Shown here in pieces: positions 8,754 through 17,752 of a DNA stretch of 64,000 nt (positions within the stretch are counted from its first letter, which is position 1; each line of letters starts with the position of its first letter). Position numbers and translations under genes: made by a program. Under the pieces are notes generated by a model. It worked only from the letters and a program-made list of their open reading frames with translations. It searched no databases and was not told the DNA's origin. Source of the DNA: Alistipes sp. (GTDB lineage Bacteria; Bacteroidota; Bacteroidia; Bacteroidales; Rikenellaceae); contig JAFTVX010000021.1 in assembly GCA_017465575.1 (NCBI GenBank), forward strand, positions 167,833-231,832. Reading direction: 5' to 3'.

Positions 8754-11700
8754 TTAGAAGGGCAAGCCCAGACCAAACGAGAAGTACATCTTGCCACTCT
8801 TCGTCGGCGAGTAGACCATCTTGCGGTAGAGCGAGAATGTCGCCGACACGGTTGCCGAGTTAGGCAGCGCAAAGAGGTTGAAGTCGACGCCGAGGTCGAT
8901 ACCCACCGAGCCTATGCGCTTGCGGTAGTTGATAATGTCGCCCTCATCCTTCGAGAATGCTCGATTGCGGAACGAGGCGTAGTCCGCACCGACATTTAGG
9001 CGCAGTCGCTTGAAGTAGATAACGCCTTCCCAACCGCCATCGGGATACCAGATGGGCAACTGATAGTTTACCGAGGTGGCCAAGTAGTGGTCGTTTGAGA
9101 TGTCGTACGACGAGAAGCCTCGTGGCACAAGCCTTGTCGACTTATACGCCAAGCTCGACAGCACCGCCTTCGACTGGAAACCGCCGATAGATGTCTGATA
9201 CGATGCCGCCACCGATAGCGAGTGGTGCTTGGCAAAGCCCGGGGTGTAGAGCTTACCGTATGCTACCACCAGATGTCCGAAGTCGTCGGTGGTGGGGTTG
9301 AGCACATAGTTTGCCGAGAGCGTAATGGCCCACGGAGGTAGAAAATCACGGCGTGACATACGCACCTGGTCCGAGAAGGTGATGCCCGTAGATAGCTGAT
9401 GCACACCCATACTGTAGCCTATCGTGTGGAAGTTGGTAATCTTGCCACCCGCAAAACTTATCTTGTCGACATTTGCCACCATGCCATTCGAGAAGCTCCA
9501 CGATGCCGTCAGCGCAAGTTGCGAGGTGTGGTAGCCACGCTGAAGGAGTAGCGGAAGTGTTGCACCTCCTCGTATCGAGAAGTATTTGCCCAACTTTGGC
9601 GCTTCGGGGTACTCCAGTTTGCCCGTTTCTGCATTATACTGATAGACCGTGTGGATATTCTGCGTACCACCGTATGTGCCGTCGAGCCATAGATTTACGC
9701 CAAGGCCATTGTAGCGGATTGTGCCCTTGTAGACCGAGCCTTCGTGCTGATTCCAACCCCATGTGAGGAAGCCCTCCATCGTCGAGAGTATATTCTGCCA
9801 CATAATCGTTGCTCCGAGGTTGAAGGCTATGCGCGACTCCTCCATCAACTCGTAGGGGTCGTACGATGCGGGTGCCCAGCTGTGTACATTGAAGGCGTGG
9901 GCTACACGGCTGAAACGGCGGGGTGGCGTTCGGCGTGCTACGCTGTCTGCTGTAGCCTCGGTAAAGCGCACCGTGTCGAGGTTTACGACATCCCAATCCT
10001 TGACCCTCGGAAGTATCATCTTTGCGGGGATATTGCTCGGCTCTACCTTGCGGTCGAGCGTTATGTGCTGTGTTGCAGGAAGGTAGCCACGCTGGTCGTA
10101 GGTTGTGGCGAGGAGCAGGGTGTCGTTCACAGCTACGGGGTCGAACGAGCCATAGCGCGATACAGAGAGTTGATACTCGCTCGATGTGGCCAAATCGTAG
10201 CAGTGTAGCTCGTCAAGACCCGAGGCGATAGAGCCGTAGTAGAGCTTGCCATCGCGTGCCGTGAGGTCGCTAAGGGTGATATAGGCGGGCTCGGTGATGC
10301 GCTCCAGTCCCTCCCTTGTGAGGCGTGCTATGTGCATGCCGTCGTCGTCGGTGATGATAAGGTATAGCCTGTCGGTGAGGTTATCCCACGCCATGCCGTG
10401 CACCTCCTTGCCGTAGGGTATTTCGGTGTGGCGGTCGAGGTCAAGCGGACCATTGACAACTACCGAGTAGCTACCATCGTAGGTATACTCCACCCATGCG
10501 ATGCCGTGCTCACGGATAGGTGTGGGGTAGAGGGTGTTGCGGCGCTTGCGGATAATTTCGGGCTTGCCCTTCTCGATATCCATGTAGCAGAGTTGCGATG
10601 CCACCTTCTCGGCATAGAGGGGGCTACGCCTATACTCAGTCCACCACAATCTGCCCGACGAACTCAATGCGGGGCGTGTCGAGACATCGCCGGTGTAGGT
10701 TATGCGCCTTTCGCTATGCTCCACGGTGTCGATTAGGACAAATGCCGAGGGGCGGTCGAAGTCCTCTTTGAGGGCTACGATGCGACCATCTGCCGTGGGC
10801 TGTGGGTGCGAGTAGGTGGTGTAGCACTCAGGTTCAGGCACCTCGACATACTCTGTTGTGGGCTCTGCCTCTGCCCAATGCTTCCAATGCTCTTGCAGTG
10901 TGGTGAAGGTGTCGATAAAGAGACCCTTCTGCGAGGTGCTGCCATACTTTTTGAGCATACGGTCGTACTTCTTGTGTTGCTTCTCCATCGAGGGGAAACT
11001 CTGCGAGAAGATATCCTTGCTTGAGTTGCTGTATAGCTTGTTGAGTGTCCACGATGTCGATACCACCATATAGGGTCGGCGTGAGGTGAGCGCTGCAACA
11101 TCGTCGCCCAAGATGGTGTGGAAGCGCTCATAGCCACGACGACACATCTGATAGCCTAAGGCGTAGTGGTCGGGAATATAGTCACGGAACGAGCCACTAA
11201 ACCACTTGTCGCGATTGGGGTAGCGCCCTGCAACATCGCCTATTGCGCGATATGCCATCGAGAACGAGGGTTGCAAGCCACGACCATAGGTCGACATTGC
11301 AGTCTCTATCATCACGGCATCGCCCTCCATCATCCATAGGGGCATTAGCAGCAGTCCTATTGTCGAACTCTGCTGACCGATGACATAGCTTAATCCCTTG
11401 ATAATGCCACGGTTGAGGTTGTTGTACTGCACGGCGTGGCGATACTCGTGCGCCACAAGTTGCTTGAGCCACGGCATCGAGTAGCTGTTGACATCGGGCG
11501 TAGATAGAAACTCCACACGCTTTGGTAGCCACATCACAAGACCGTTGGAGCGGAAGTTTGCGGGGTGCACCACAAAGGGTATCGACATCTGGGGGTGGCG
11601 GTAGCCGTAGCTAATATCCTTCTCTACAGCATCGAGATAGTGCATCATACGCATCGCCACACCTCGTGCCGTGTCGGGGTATACCACACGATACTCCTTG

Positions 11701-11825
11701 GTCTTCATCTGCTTCCAGCGGAACGATGTAGGGTCAACACCCCAGCTATAATACTGCGCCGATAGGCGCTCTGTGGCAATCAATGCACAGAGTGTGAGAA
11801 ATATAGCTAAAAGGTGTCGTTTCAT
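8754..11825 (-). CDS. Outer-membrane protein with gluzincin-like metalloprotease domain and barrel
   Basis: A 1023-aa protein with a signal peptide (about 1-23, ending LSAQ). Near the N terminus, VAHEYRHAVQ contains a complete HExxH zinc motif (His126, Glu127, His130). A WMMEGDA segment with Glu167 lies 37 residues later, the spacing and context of the third zinc ligand in peptidase-MA (gluzincin) proteins. The middle (about 330-620) has repeated short beta segments like a propeller. The last ~350 residues alternate polar and aromatic residues and end GLGLPF, as outer-membrane barrels do. Protease activity is inferred from motifs only. It is probably first in an operon with PBP1A and asd; the minus strand at about 11855-11862 reads TACCTTTA, one base off the -7 consensus. 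Confidence 0.8.
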   Translation of the reverse strand: MKRHLLAIFLTLCALIATERLSAQYYSWGVDPTSFRWKQMKTKEYRVVYPDTARGVAMRMMHYLDAVEKDISYGYRHPQMSIPFVVHPANFRSNGLVMWLPKRVEFLSTPDVNSYSMPWLKQLVAHEYRHAVQYNNLNRGIIKGLSYVIGQQSSTIGLLLMPLWMMEGDAVMIETAMSTYGRGLQPSFSMAYRAIGDVAGRYPNRDKWFSGSFRDYIPDHYALGYQMCRRGYERFHTILGDDVAALTSRRPYMVVSTSWTLNKLYSNSSKDIFSQSFPSMEKQHKKYDRMLKKYGSTSQKGLFIDTFTTLQEHWKHWAEAEPTTEYVEVPEPECYTTYSHPQPTADGRIVALKEDFDRPSAFVLIDTVEHSERRITYTGDVSTRPALSSSGRLWWTEYRRSPLYAEKVASQLCYMDIEKGKPEIIRKRRNTLYPTPIREHGIAWVEYTYDGSYSVVVNGPLDLDRHTEIPYGKEVHGMAWDNLTDRLYLIITDDDGMHIARLTREGLERITEPAYITLSDLTARDGKLYYGSIASGLDELHCYDLATSSEYQLSVSRYGSFDPVAVNDTLLLATTYDQRGYLPATQHITLDRKVEPSNIPAKMILPRVKDWDVVNLDTVRFTEATADSVARRTPPRRFSRVAHAFNVHSWAPASYDPYELMEESRIAFNLGATIMWQNILSTMEGFLTWGWNQHEGSVYKGTIRYNGLGVNLWLDGTYGGTQNIHTVYQYNAETGKLEYPEAPKLGKYFSIRGGATLPLLLQRGYHTSQLALTASWSFSNGMVANVDKISFAGGKITNFHTIGYSMGVHQLSTGITFSDQVRMSRRDFLPPWAITLSANYVLNPTTDDFGHLVVAYGKLYTPGFAKHHSLSVAASYQTSIGGFQSKAVLSSLAYKSTRLVPRGFSSYDISNDHYLATSVNYQLPIWYPDGGWEGVIYFKRLRLNVGADYASFRNRAFSKDEGDIINYRKRIGSVGIDLGVDFNLFALPNSATVSATFSLYRKMVYSPTKSGKMYFSFGLGLPF

Positions 11826-11865
11826 TGCGCTTTATATATGTATATATAACGGCGTAAAGGTAAGA

Positions 11866-12000
11866 AAAAAAGAGCAAAGCGCAAAGAGCAAAGAGCAAAA
11901 GTATACAAAAGTTGTTAGTTTTTAGTTGTTAGAAAAACTTCCTCTGAAAGAATATTTTAACACATTTTAACCCATCGTAACTCATTTTAACTCATTGGTA
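11866..12000. repeat. Composite intergenic repeat: GAGCAAA, TTAGTTGTTAG and decamer arrays
   Basis: Reading the minus strand, decamers of the GGTTAAAATG/AGTTACGATG type (11963-12000) are followed by GGAAGTTTTTC, then AACAACTAAAAACTAACAAC-like units, then GCTCTTTGC units. The same parts in the same order occur on the plus strand at 1-170. There is no coding content. Confidence 0.65.
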
Positions 12001-12039
12001 GATTTTAGGGAGTTTTCAGGGAGCTGAGAGATTAGTTAG

Positions 12040-12195
12040 GCTGGGTAGAGCCGTGCGCCTAGGCGCACTCTGGGTATAACTGAAAACAAAATACCCAGAG
12101 CGAGTGTAACGAGCGGCACTACCCAGAGCCGAAGGCGGAATTACCCAGAGCCGAAGGCGGCACTACCCAAGGCGTAGCCTGCAAGCCAAAGGCTT
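12040..12195. repeat. TACCCAGAG small-palindrome array (copy 1)
   Basis: The nonamer TACCCAGAG recurs at intervals of about 20-28 nt, each time followed by a small hairpin (CCGAAGGCGG, CGAGTGTAACGAGCGG) and a 3-nt spacer. The start of the block carries the inverse units (GGGTAGAGCC, CTCTGGGTA), so the whole also folds back on itself. A related block lies at 54305-54512. Confidence 0.75.
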
Positions 12196-12222
12196 GCTTT
12201 GCCGAGCCCCGCTCAAGACTCA

Positions 12223-12259
12223 AAAAAATATGACCGCCCGGAAAAGGCGGTCATATTTC
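12223..12259 (-). terminator. Terminator of tRNA-Thr(CGT)
   Basis: AATATGACCGCC and GGCGGTCATATT form a 12-bp stem around a 7-nt loop, followed on the minus strand by a run of T. It begins about 6 nt beyond the 3' end of the tRNA. Confidence 0.88.
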
Positions 12260-12264
12260 CTTTG

Positions 12265-12337
12265 AGCCTTGAGCGGGACTCGAACCCGCGACCCCTTCAT
12301 TACGAATGAAGTGCTCTACCGACTGAGCTATTAAGGC
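12265..12337 (-). tRNA. tRNA-Thr (anticodon CGT)
   Basis: A 73-nt cloverleaf on the minus strand. Acceptor arms are GCCTTAA and TCAAGGC with one mismatch and discriminator T. The D arm is GCTCAGTCGGTAGAGC, the anticodon stem CTTCA/TGAAG encloses loop TTCGTAA, and the T arm is GCGGGTTCGAGTCCCGC. The anticodon CGT reads ACG. CCA is not encoded. The minus-strand GATATTTG at about 12371-12378 is a near-consensus -7 box. Confidence 0.95.
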
Positions 12338-12424
12338 AACCAAATGGTCAAACTTTTTCGTTTGACGGTGCAAATATCGTAAATTTTTGTTAATTTCGCA
12401 CTGTAAACCAAACTTTTTTAGAAG

Positions 12425-13858
12425 ATGATTACATTTTTTGTCTGTCTTGCTCTGCTTGTTGCAGCATATTTTATCTATGGTCGTGCGCTTGAGAAGGTGG
12501 TAGGTATCGATGCCTCTGCCCCCGTGCCTTCCGAGACTCACTACGATGGTGTCGACTACTTGCCTCTGCCCAAGTGGCGTATCTTCCTTATCCAGTTGCT
12601 CAACATTGCGGGCACGGGTCCTATCTTTGGCGCTATCCTCGGTGCTTGCTATGGTCCTGTAGCCTTTGTGTGGATTACGCTGGGCGGTATCCTTATAGGT
12701 GCTATGCACGACTTTGTGGCGGGTGTTATCTCGTTGCGTAACGAGGGTCGCAGTCTGCCCGAGACTATCGGTAAGTACTTGGGACAGAATATGTACCGTG
12801 TCTCGATGGTGATGATTCCCATCCTTATGGTCTTGGTCGGTAGTGTCTTTATCGTTACGCCCTCGAAGATTTTGGCGAGTATGACCGATATGCCCTATTT
12901 GTTGTGGGTGGGCATCGTTATCGTCTACTACTTTATCGCTACGATTATGCCCGTAGATAAGATTATCGGCAAGATATACCCTGTGTTTGGTGCAGCGCTT
13001 ATCTTTATGGCGTTGGCGATGTTTGGCGTTGTGGTCTTTGGCGACTACGAGGTGCCTGAACTTCTATCGTTGCGTAATGAGCATATCAATGCCGAGAATC
13101 TGCCTATCGTGCCTACGCTCTTTATCAGCATTGCGTGTGGTGCTATCTCGGGCTTCCACGCTACGCAGTCGCCACTTATGGCGCGTTGCGTGACAAGCGA
13201 GAAGCAGTGCCGCCCCGTATTCTTCGGTGCGATGATTTCCGAGTCGGTTATCGCACTTATCTGGGCTGCGGTGGCTATGGCGTTCTTCGGTGGTGTTGAG
13301 GGTCTTAACGGCTTTATGGCCGAAAATGGCAACGATGCAGGTTTGGCTGTGTCGCATATCAGCCTCACGACACTCGGCGTTGCGGGTAGCATCCTTGCTC
13401 TTTTGGGTGTTGTTGCTACGCCTATCACATCGGGTGATACGGCATTCCGCTCGGCACGCCTTATCGTTGCCGATATGCTCAATATCGACCAAAAGCCTAT
13501 CTTTAAGCGCTTGTTGGTCAGCCTTCCGCTCTTTGCCCTTGGTATCGGCATCGCCTTTATCGACTTCGATGTTATCTGGCGCTACTTCGCTTGGTCGAAT
13601 CAGACTTTGGCGGTCTTTACGCTTTGGATGATTTATGCTTGGCTTAAGCGCCGAGGTAGCCGCTATGGTATTATCGCCTTTTTGCCCGCCGTCATAATGA
13701 CCTATGTATGCTCGTCGTTTGTCTTTGTATCGAACCAGTTCTTCGGTATGGGTGCAACGCCTTTGGCATACGCCTATGGCGCTGTGGTTACGATAGTTGT
13801 GATGGTTGCTGCAACCCTGAAAATTAAGAAAGATGTAAAGAATGGAGCCGAGATTTAA
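12425..13858 (+). CDS. cstA: CstA-family carbon starvation / peptide transporter
   Basis: An inner-membrane protein with about 13-15 hydrophobic segments across 477 aa, matching the shorter CstA form rather than the ~700-aa enteric one. The N-terminal CstA signature is clear: the YGR(A)LEKVVGID region, then LNIAGTGPIFGAILGACYGP (about residues 59-78) and GAMHDFVAGVISLRNEGRSL. Family members take up peptides or pyruvate; which applies here cannot be read from sequence. Its last 17 bases overlap the start of the next gene, implying translational coupling. Upstream lies the divergently transcribed tRNA-Thr. Confidence 0.92.
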   Translation: MITFFVCLALLVAAYFIYGRALEKVVGIDASAPVPSETHYDGVDYLPLPKWRIFLIQLLNIAGTGPIFGAILGACYGPVAFVWITLGGILIGAMHDFVAGVISLRNEGRSLPETIGKYLGQNMYRVSMVMIPILMVLVGSVFIVTPSKILASMTDMPYLLWVGIVIVYYFIATIMPVDKIIGKIYPVFGAALIFMALAMFGVVVFGDYEVPELLSLRNEHINAENLPIVPTLFISIACGAISGFHATQSPLMARCVTSEKQCRPVFFGAMISESVIALIWAAVAMAFFGGVEGLNGFMAENGNDAGLAVSHISLTTLGVAGSILALLGVVATPITSGDTAFRSARLIVADMLNIDQKPIFKRLLVSLPLFALGIGIAFIDFDVIWRYFAWSNQTLAVFTLWMIYAWLKRRGSRYGIIAFLPAVIMTYVCSSFVFVSNQFFGMGATPLAYAYGAVVTIVVMVAATLKIKKDVKNGAEI

Positions 13859-14525
13859 CCCTACGCCCGACCAGACATTTGAGTTGGAGGGTGGCGCAAA
13901 ATATAACTTTATTAGAGCCAAGGAGCATATCGACGAACTCGACCGAGCGGGTCGTTATGCCGAAGCTTGTGAGGCACGCTATCAAGGCTTTCAGCTCTTG
14001 GCAGATGCCCTGCCCGAGGATGAGGCGATGCCTCTGCGTTGGGAGCACGCCAATAGTCGTTCGGCGATAATGATTCTCCACGGCTCGGCTATCGACCACT
14101 TCCGTATCGGCGACTTGGAGATGGCTATGGCGCAGTTGGAGTTGCTCTTGGATTGCGACCCCGAAGACCACCTCGAGGCTATAAACCTCTTGGCACTCTG
14201 CTATGCGGCGGTCGAGGAGTGGGAACTCTACGACGAGGTAGAACTCGACCTTACGGATAAGTCTGCTGAGTCGGTTATCGCCCGCCTTTGGGCATCGTGG
14301 CGTAGAGATGGTGCGGTGGAGAAGGGCGCTTTGTCGCTCTTGTGCTCAAGGTTTAAGTCCTACTTTGCGGAGTTTACAGCCGAGGAGCACCCCGACGATG
14401 AAAATTTTAGGCGAGATATTATGTCGGAGCGACCATCGCAAGAGGCGCAAGCCCGTGAGTGGTGGTTACTCACCGAGCCTCTGTGGGCAGAGTTCCCAGA
14501 GTTTATCGAAGAGCTTAGGCGATAA
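13842..14525 (+). CDS. TPR-like hypothetical protein coupled to cstA
   Basis: A 227-aa soluble acidic protein with no signal peptide or membrane segment. Helical pairs with alternating small and aromatic residues (for example AGRYAEACEARYQGFQLLAD and IGDLEMAMAQLELLLDCDPE) resemble tetratricopeptide repeats at roughly residues 27-45, 70-105 and 105-125. No enzyme motif is visible. It overlaps cstA by 17 bp in another frame, so the two are almost certainly translated from one mRNA and may be functionally linked. I do not recognise a named family. Confidence 0.75.
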   Translation: MEPRFNPTPDQTFELEGGAKYNFIRAKEHIDELDRAGRYAEACEARYQGFQLLADALPEDEAMPLRWEHANSRSAIMILHGSAIDHFRIGDLEMAMAQLELLLDCDPEDHLEAINLLALCYAAVEEWELYDEVELDLTDKSAESVIARLWASWRRDGAVEKGALSLLCSRFKSYFAEFTAEEHPDDENFRRDIMSERPSQEAQAREWWLLTEPLWAEFPEFIEELRR

Positions 14526-14532
14526 CGAGATA

Positions 14533-14652
14533 GAGAGTGAATAAAAAGTGTATTTTGTCGTTACACTTGCCCTCAAAATCCTCATTTACGCCAAGTAAAC
14601 TGCGGTTTTTCGGGCTTCGTAAGCCTAAAACTTCATCTTTTTATTCACTCTC
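14533..14652. repeat. 120-bp element with 16-bp perfect terminal inverted repeats
   Basis: GAGAGTGAATAAAAAG at 14533-14548 is repeated exactly inverted at 14637-14652. The interior holds a smaller hairpin (CGGGCTTCGTAAGCC region) and no reading frame. It sits between the convergent TPR-like gene and the AraC gene, where it may act as a bidirectional terminator or be a MITE-like insertion. Confidence 0.7.
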
Positions 14653-14698
14653 TTAGGTTTCAAGGGCAGGCTAAGTTACTTTTTAGTCAGCCCTTATT

Positions 14699-15562
14699 CT
14701 ATTTCTGGTTGCGATACTGCTTGGGCGAGAGACCCGTGGCACGCTTAAAGTATTTGCCAAAGAAGCTCTGGTTGGGGAAGTTGAGCGACGAGGCAATCTG
14801 CTGTATGGTCATATCCGACGACTGGAGCATAGCGCGGGCATCGAGTATCACATGATTCTCAATCCACTCGCCTGCCGAGCGACCAGTGTTCTCCTTGACC
14901 AACTTCGAGAGGTACTTGGGCGTGATGCATAGTTTGTCGGCATAGAAACCTATCTGTCGCTCGTCGCGGTAGTGCTGGCGCACAAGCTCGATAAAGCGCT
15001 CGACGATAGAGTTCTTCTGTCCCTGCTGCATATCCTTGAGGTTGTGGAACTTGCTAAGACCGCCGTAGTAGAATACGCGGATAAGGTTTTCGATAACCTG
15101 CAAGCGGAAGGGGTTTTCGGTATCCTCGGCGGCGTGGTAGAGAATCGAGAAGAATACCTTCATCGCACCCTGCAACTCGGGCGATAGCTCGCGCACAGGG
15201 TTGTTGTAGATATTCATATATTGCTGCTGCCAGCCGGGGAGGTTTATGATGTCGATAAAGCGCTTCGAGAGGGCAATGGCGTATCCCTCGAAGTTGATGC
15301 TCGCCTTGCCGAACTCGACTATCTGTCCAGGCATCAGCGTGAGCAGCATCGGTGCCTCCAACTCATACTCCTTGATATTGACCTTTATGTCGCAGTGTCC
15401 CGATGTGGCTACGGCAATAAGTGCGTGACTAAGCTTTGTGGGCTCAAGTCGTATATCTTTGTACTTTGTCGAGGTGATAGGAATAAGTGCCAAGTCCTCA
15501 TCGACGGTGATGAAATCTTTGGGAAGAGCGTCAGATACCAATCGTTCAATTAAGTTTTTCAT
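14699..15562 (-). CDS. AraC-family transcriptional regulator
   Basis: A 287-aa regulator from the ATG at 15562, giving MKNLIERLV. An in-frame upstream ATG at 15685 would add 41 hydrophobic, non-conserved residues and is less likely. The N-terminal ~170 residues look like a cupin-type sensor domain. The C-terminal ~100 residues hold two helix-turn-helix units: HYRDERQIGFYADKLCITPKYLSKLVK, then MTIQQIASSLNFPNQSFFGKYFK, ending with the typical GLSPKQYR. It is transcribed divergently from murA. Targets and effector are unknown. Confidence 0.9.
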   Translation of the reverse strand: MKNLIERLVSDALPKDFITVDEDLALIPITSTKYKDIRLEPTKLSHALIAVATSGHCDIKVNIKEYELEAPMLLTLMPGQIVEFGKASINFEGYAIALSKRFIDIINLPGWQQQYMNIYNNPVRELSPELQGAMKVFFSILYHAAEDTENPFRLQVIENLIRVFYYGGLSKFHNLKDMQQGQKNSIVERFIELVRQHYRDERQIGFYADKLCITPKYLSKLVKENTGRSAGEWIENHVILDARAMLQSSDMTIQQIASSLNFPNQSFFGKYFKRATGLSPKQYRNQK

Positions 15563-15777
15563 ATTTGGTTGCGTGTGGTTAATCTGGTTTTGTGGCACAA
15601 AGTAACAAATTATATATTTGCTGTGCAACCCACTTTCGACCAAAAGAGTAATATTGGTGGCATAAAAGTCTAAAAGTGTAACCATAAAGCGACAAATCGA
15701 GTAAAATATCGTGCTATTTGTAGAATGGTCTAAAAGTATAATAAATGGCTATTGTTGAAAACTTGGCGTGCGATTCC

Positions 15778-15808
15778 TTGCTCGGTCGCTACATTTTACT
15801 TACCTTTG
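15778..15808 (+). promoter_or_regulatory. Promoter of the murA-tdk operon
   Basis: TACCTTTG at 15801-15808 matches the -7 consensus, and a TTG at 15778-15780 lies 20 nt upstream as the -33 element. The transcription start is predicted near 15814, about 43 nt before the murA ATG. Confidence 0.75.
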
Positions 15809-15856
15809 TCATTATTATATAAGGTATCGAAAAACGAAATAAAAACATAACGATAT

Positions 15857-17167
15857 ATGGCAAAATTTAGAGTTGAAGGCGGTCATCGCCTCTCGGGAGA
15901 GATTACCCCGCAGGGTGCCAAGAATGAGGCACTTCAAATTATCTGTGCAGCGTTGCTAACACCCGAACGAGTGGTGTTGCACAATGTGCCCATCATTGCC
16001 GATGTGATGCAGCTCTTGGAGCTTTTGGAGGCTATCGGCGTTAAGGTTGAGCGCCTGTCGGAGGATAGCTTTGCGCTTACGGCAGCCGAGATTAACCTCG
16101 ACTACTTGCGCACGGCAGACTACCACCAGCGTTGTCGTCGTCTGCGTGGCTCGGTGATGATGATTGGTCCGCTCTTGGCACGCTATGGCGTAGGCTTTAT
16201 GCCCAAGCCCGGTGGCGATAAGATTGGTCGTCGTCGCCTCGACACCCACTTCCTCGGCTTCCAGAAGTTGGGTGCAAAGTTCAACTTCGACCTTAGCGAC
16301 GAGTTCTATACCGTCGAGGCAGAGCGCCTGAAGGGTACCTATATGCTCCTCGATGAGGCATCGGTTACGGGTACGGCAAATATCGTGATGGCGGCAGTCT
16401 TGGCAGAGGGTCGCACGACCATCTATAATGCCGCTTGTGAGCCCTACTTGCAGCAGTTGTGCAAGATGCTCAACCGTATGGGTGCCAAGATTTCGGGCAT
16501 CGCCTCTAACCTGCTCACCATCGATGGCGTGGAGTCGTTGGGCGGTACGGAGCATACGATGTTGCCCGATATGATTGAGGTGGGTAGCTTTATCGGTATG
16601 GCGGCAATGACCCGCTCGGAGCTTACCATCAAGGATGTGTCGTACGACAACCTCGGCATTATTCCTGCGCAGTTTGCTCGTATGGGCATCAAGTTCGAGC
16701 AGCGTGGCGACGATATCTATATCCCCCAGCAGGACTCTTACAGCATCGAGAGCTTTATCGATGGCTCGATTATGACCATCGCCGATGCTCCGTGGCCAGG
16801 TCTTACGCCCGACCTTCTCTCTATCTTCTTGGTTGTCGCTACGCAGGCTAAGGGCTCGGTGCTTATCCACCAGAAGATGTTTGAGAGCCGATTGTTCTTC
16901 GTCGATAAGCTTATCGATATGGGTGCACAGATTATCCTCTGCGACCCCCACCGCGCTACGGTCATCGGTCACAACCACGAACATCCGTTGCGTGCCGCAA
17001 ATATGACCTCGCCCGATATCCGTGCGGGTGTGGCTCTGTTGATTGCCGCTATGAGCGCCGAGGGTGTCAGCACCATTCAGAATATCGAGCAGATTGACCG
17101 TGGCTACCGTGCTATCGACGAGCGCCTGAATAAGCTCGGTGCAAAGATTATACGAATTAACGAATAG
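15857..17167 (+). CDS. murA: UDP-N-acetylglucosamine 1-carboxyvinyltransferase
   Basis: Catalyses the first committed step of peptidoglycan synthesis, transfer of enolpyruvate from PEP to UDP-GlcNAc in the cytoplasm. It is 436 aa, and the conserved Lys22-Asn23 pair is present in PQGAKNEALQ. The active-site loop reads PKPGGDKIGRRRLDTH: the residue aligned with E. coli Cys115 is Asp121. That Cys-to-Asp change is known from fosfomycin-insensitive MurA enzymes. The gene leads a run with tdk (12 nt downstream), the Sua5-like gene, a thioesterase and an acyl-CoA ligase. Confidence 0.95.
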   Translation: MAKFRVEGGHRLSGEITPQGAKNEALQIICAALLTPERVVLHNVPIIADVMQLLELLEAIGVKVERLSEDSFALTAAEINLDYLRTADYHQRCRRLRGSVMMIGPLLARYGVGFMPKPGGDKIGRRRLDTHFLGFQKLGAKFNFDLSDEFYTVEAERLKGTYMLLDEASVTGTANIVMAAVLAEGRTTIYNAACEPYLQQLCKMLNRMGAKISGIASNLLTIDGVESLGGTEHTMLPDMIEVGSFIGMAAMTRSELTIKDVSYDNLGIIPAQFARMGIKFEQRGDDIYIPQQDSYSIESFIDGSIMTIADAPWPGLTPDLLSIFLVVATQAKGSVLIHQKMFESRLFFVDKLIDMGAQIILCDPHRATVIGHNHEHPLRAANMTSPDIRAGVALLIAAMSAEGVSTIQNIEQIDRGYRAIDERLNKLGAKIIRINE

Positions 17168-17179
17168 GAGAGATAAAAG

Positions 17180-17749
17180 ATGTTTTTGGAAAACAACAAG
17201 CATAAGGGTTGGATTGAGGTGATTTGCGGCTCGATGTTCTCGGGTAAGACCGAGGAGCTTATTCGCCGTATGAAGCGTGCGCAGTTTGCCAACCTCAAGG
17301 TCGAGATTTTCAAGCCCTCGATTGATGTGCGCTACTCCGAGGAGGATGTGGTGTCGCACGAGGGTCACTCTATCCACTCTACACCCGTGGAGTCGGCACA
17401 GAATATACTGCTTATGGCATCGGATGTCGATGTTGTGGGCATCGACGAGGCACAGTTCTTCGACGAGGGCATCGTCGATGTATGCCGTCAGTTGGCAAAT
17501 AGCGGTATCCGTGTTATCGTGGCGGGTCTCGATATGGACTATATGGGTGTTCCGTTTGGTCCTATGCCCGCACTGATGGCTACGGCAGAGTATGTTACGA
17601 AGGTGCACGCCATCTGCGTTCGTTGTGGCGACTTGGCGCACCACTCTCACCGCCTTACCACCGAGGATAAGCAGGTGTTGCTTGGCGCACAGGATACCTA
17701 TCAGCCCATCTGCCGCCACTGCTTTAACGAACTTATGAACAAGAAATAG
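17180..17749 (+). CDS. tdk: Thymidine kinase (type II)
   Basis: Phosphorylates thymidine to dTMP in the salvage pathway. The 189-aa protein has the P-loop [14 protein letters not shown] at about residues 17-30, the DEAQFF Walker-B-like motif with the catalytic Glu near residue 91, and the [12 protein letters not shown] lasso segment. Zinc-binding cysteines are in CVRCG (about 147-151) and CRHC near the C terminus. It lies between murA and the Sua5-like gene with 3 nt to the latter, so it is within the operon. Confidence 0.95.
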   Translation: MFLENNKHKGWIEVICGSMFSGKTEELIRRMKRAQFANLKVEIFKPSIDVRYSEEDVVSHEGHSIHSTPVESAQNILLMASDVDVVGIDEAQFFDEGIVDVCRQLANSGIRVIVAGLDMDYMGVPFGPMPALMATAEYVTKVHAICVRCGDLAHHSHRLTTEDKQVLLGAQDTYQPICRHCFNELMNKK

Positions 17750-17752
17750 CAT

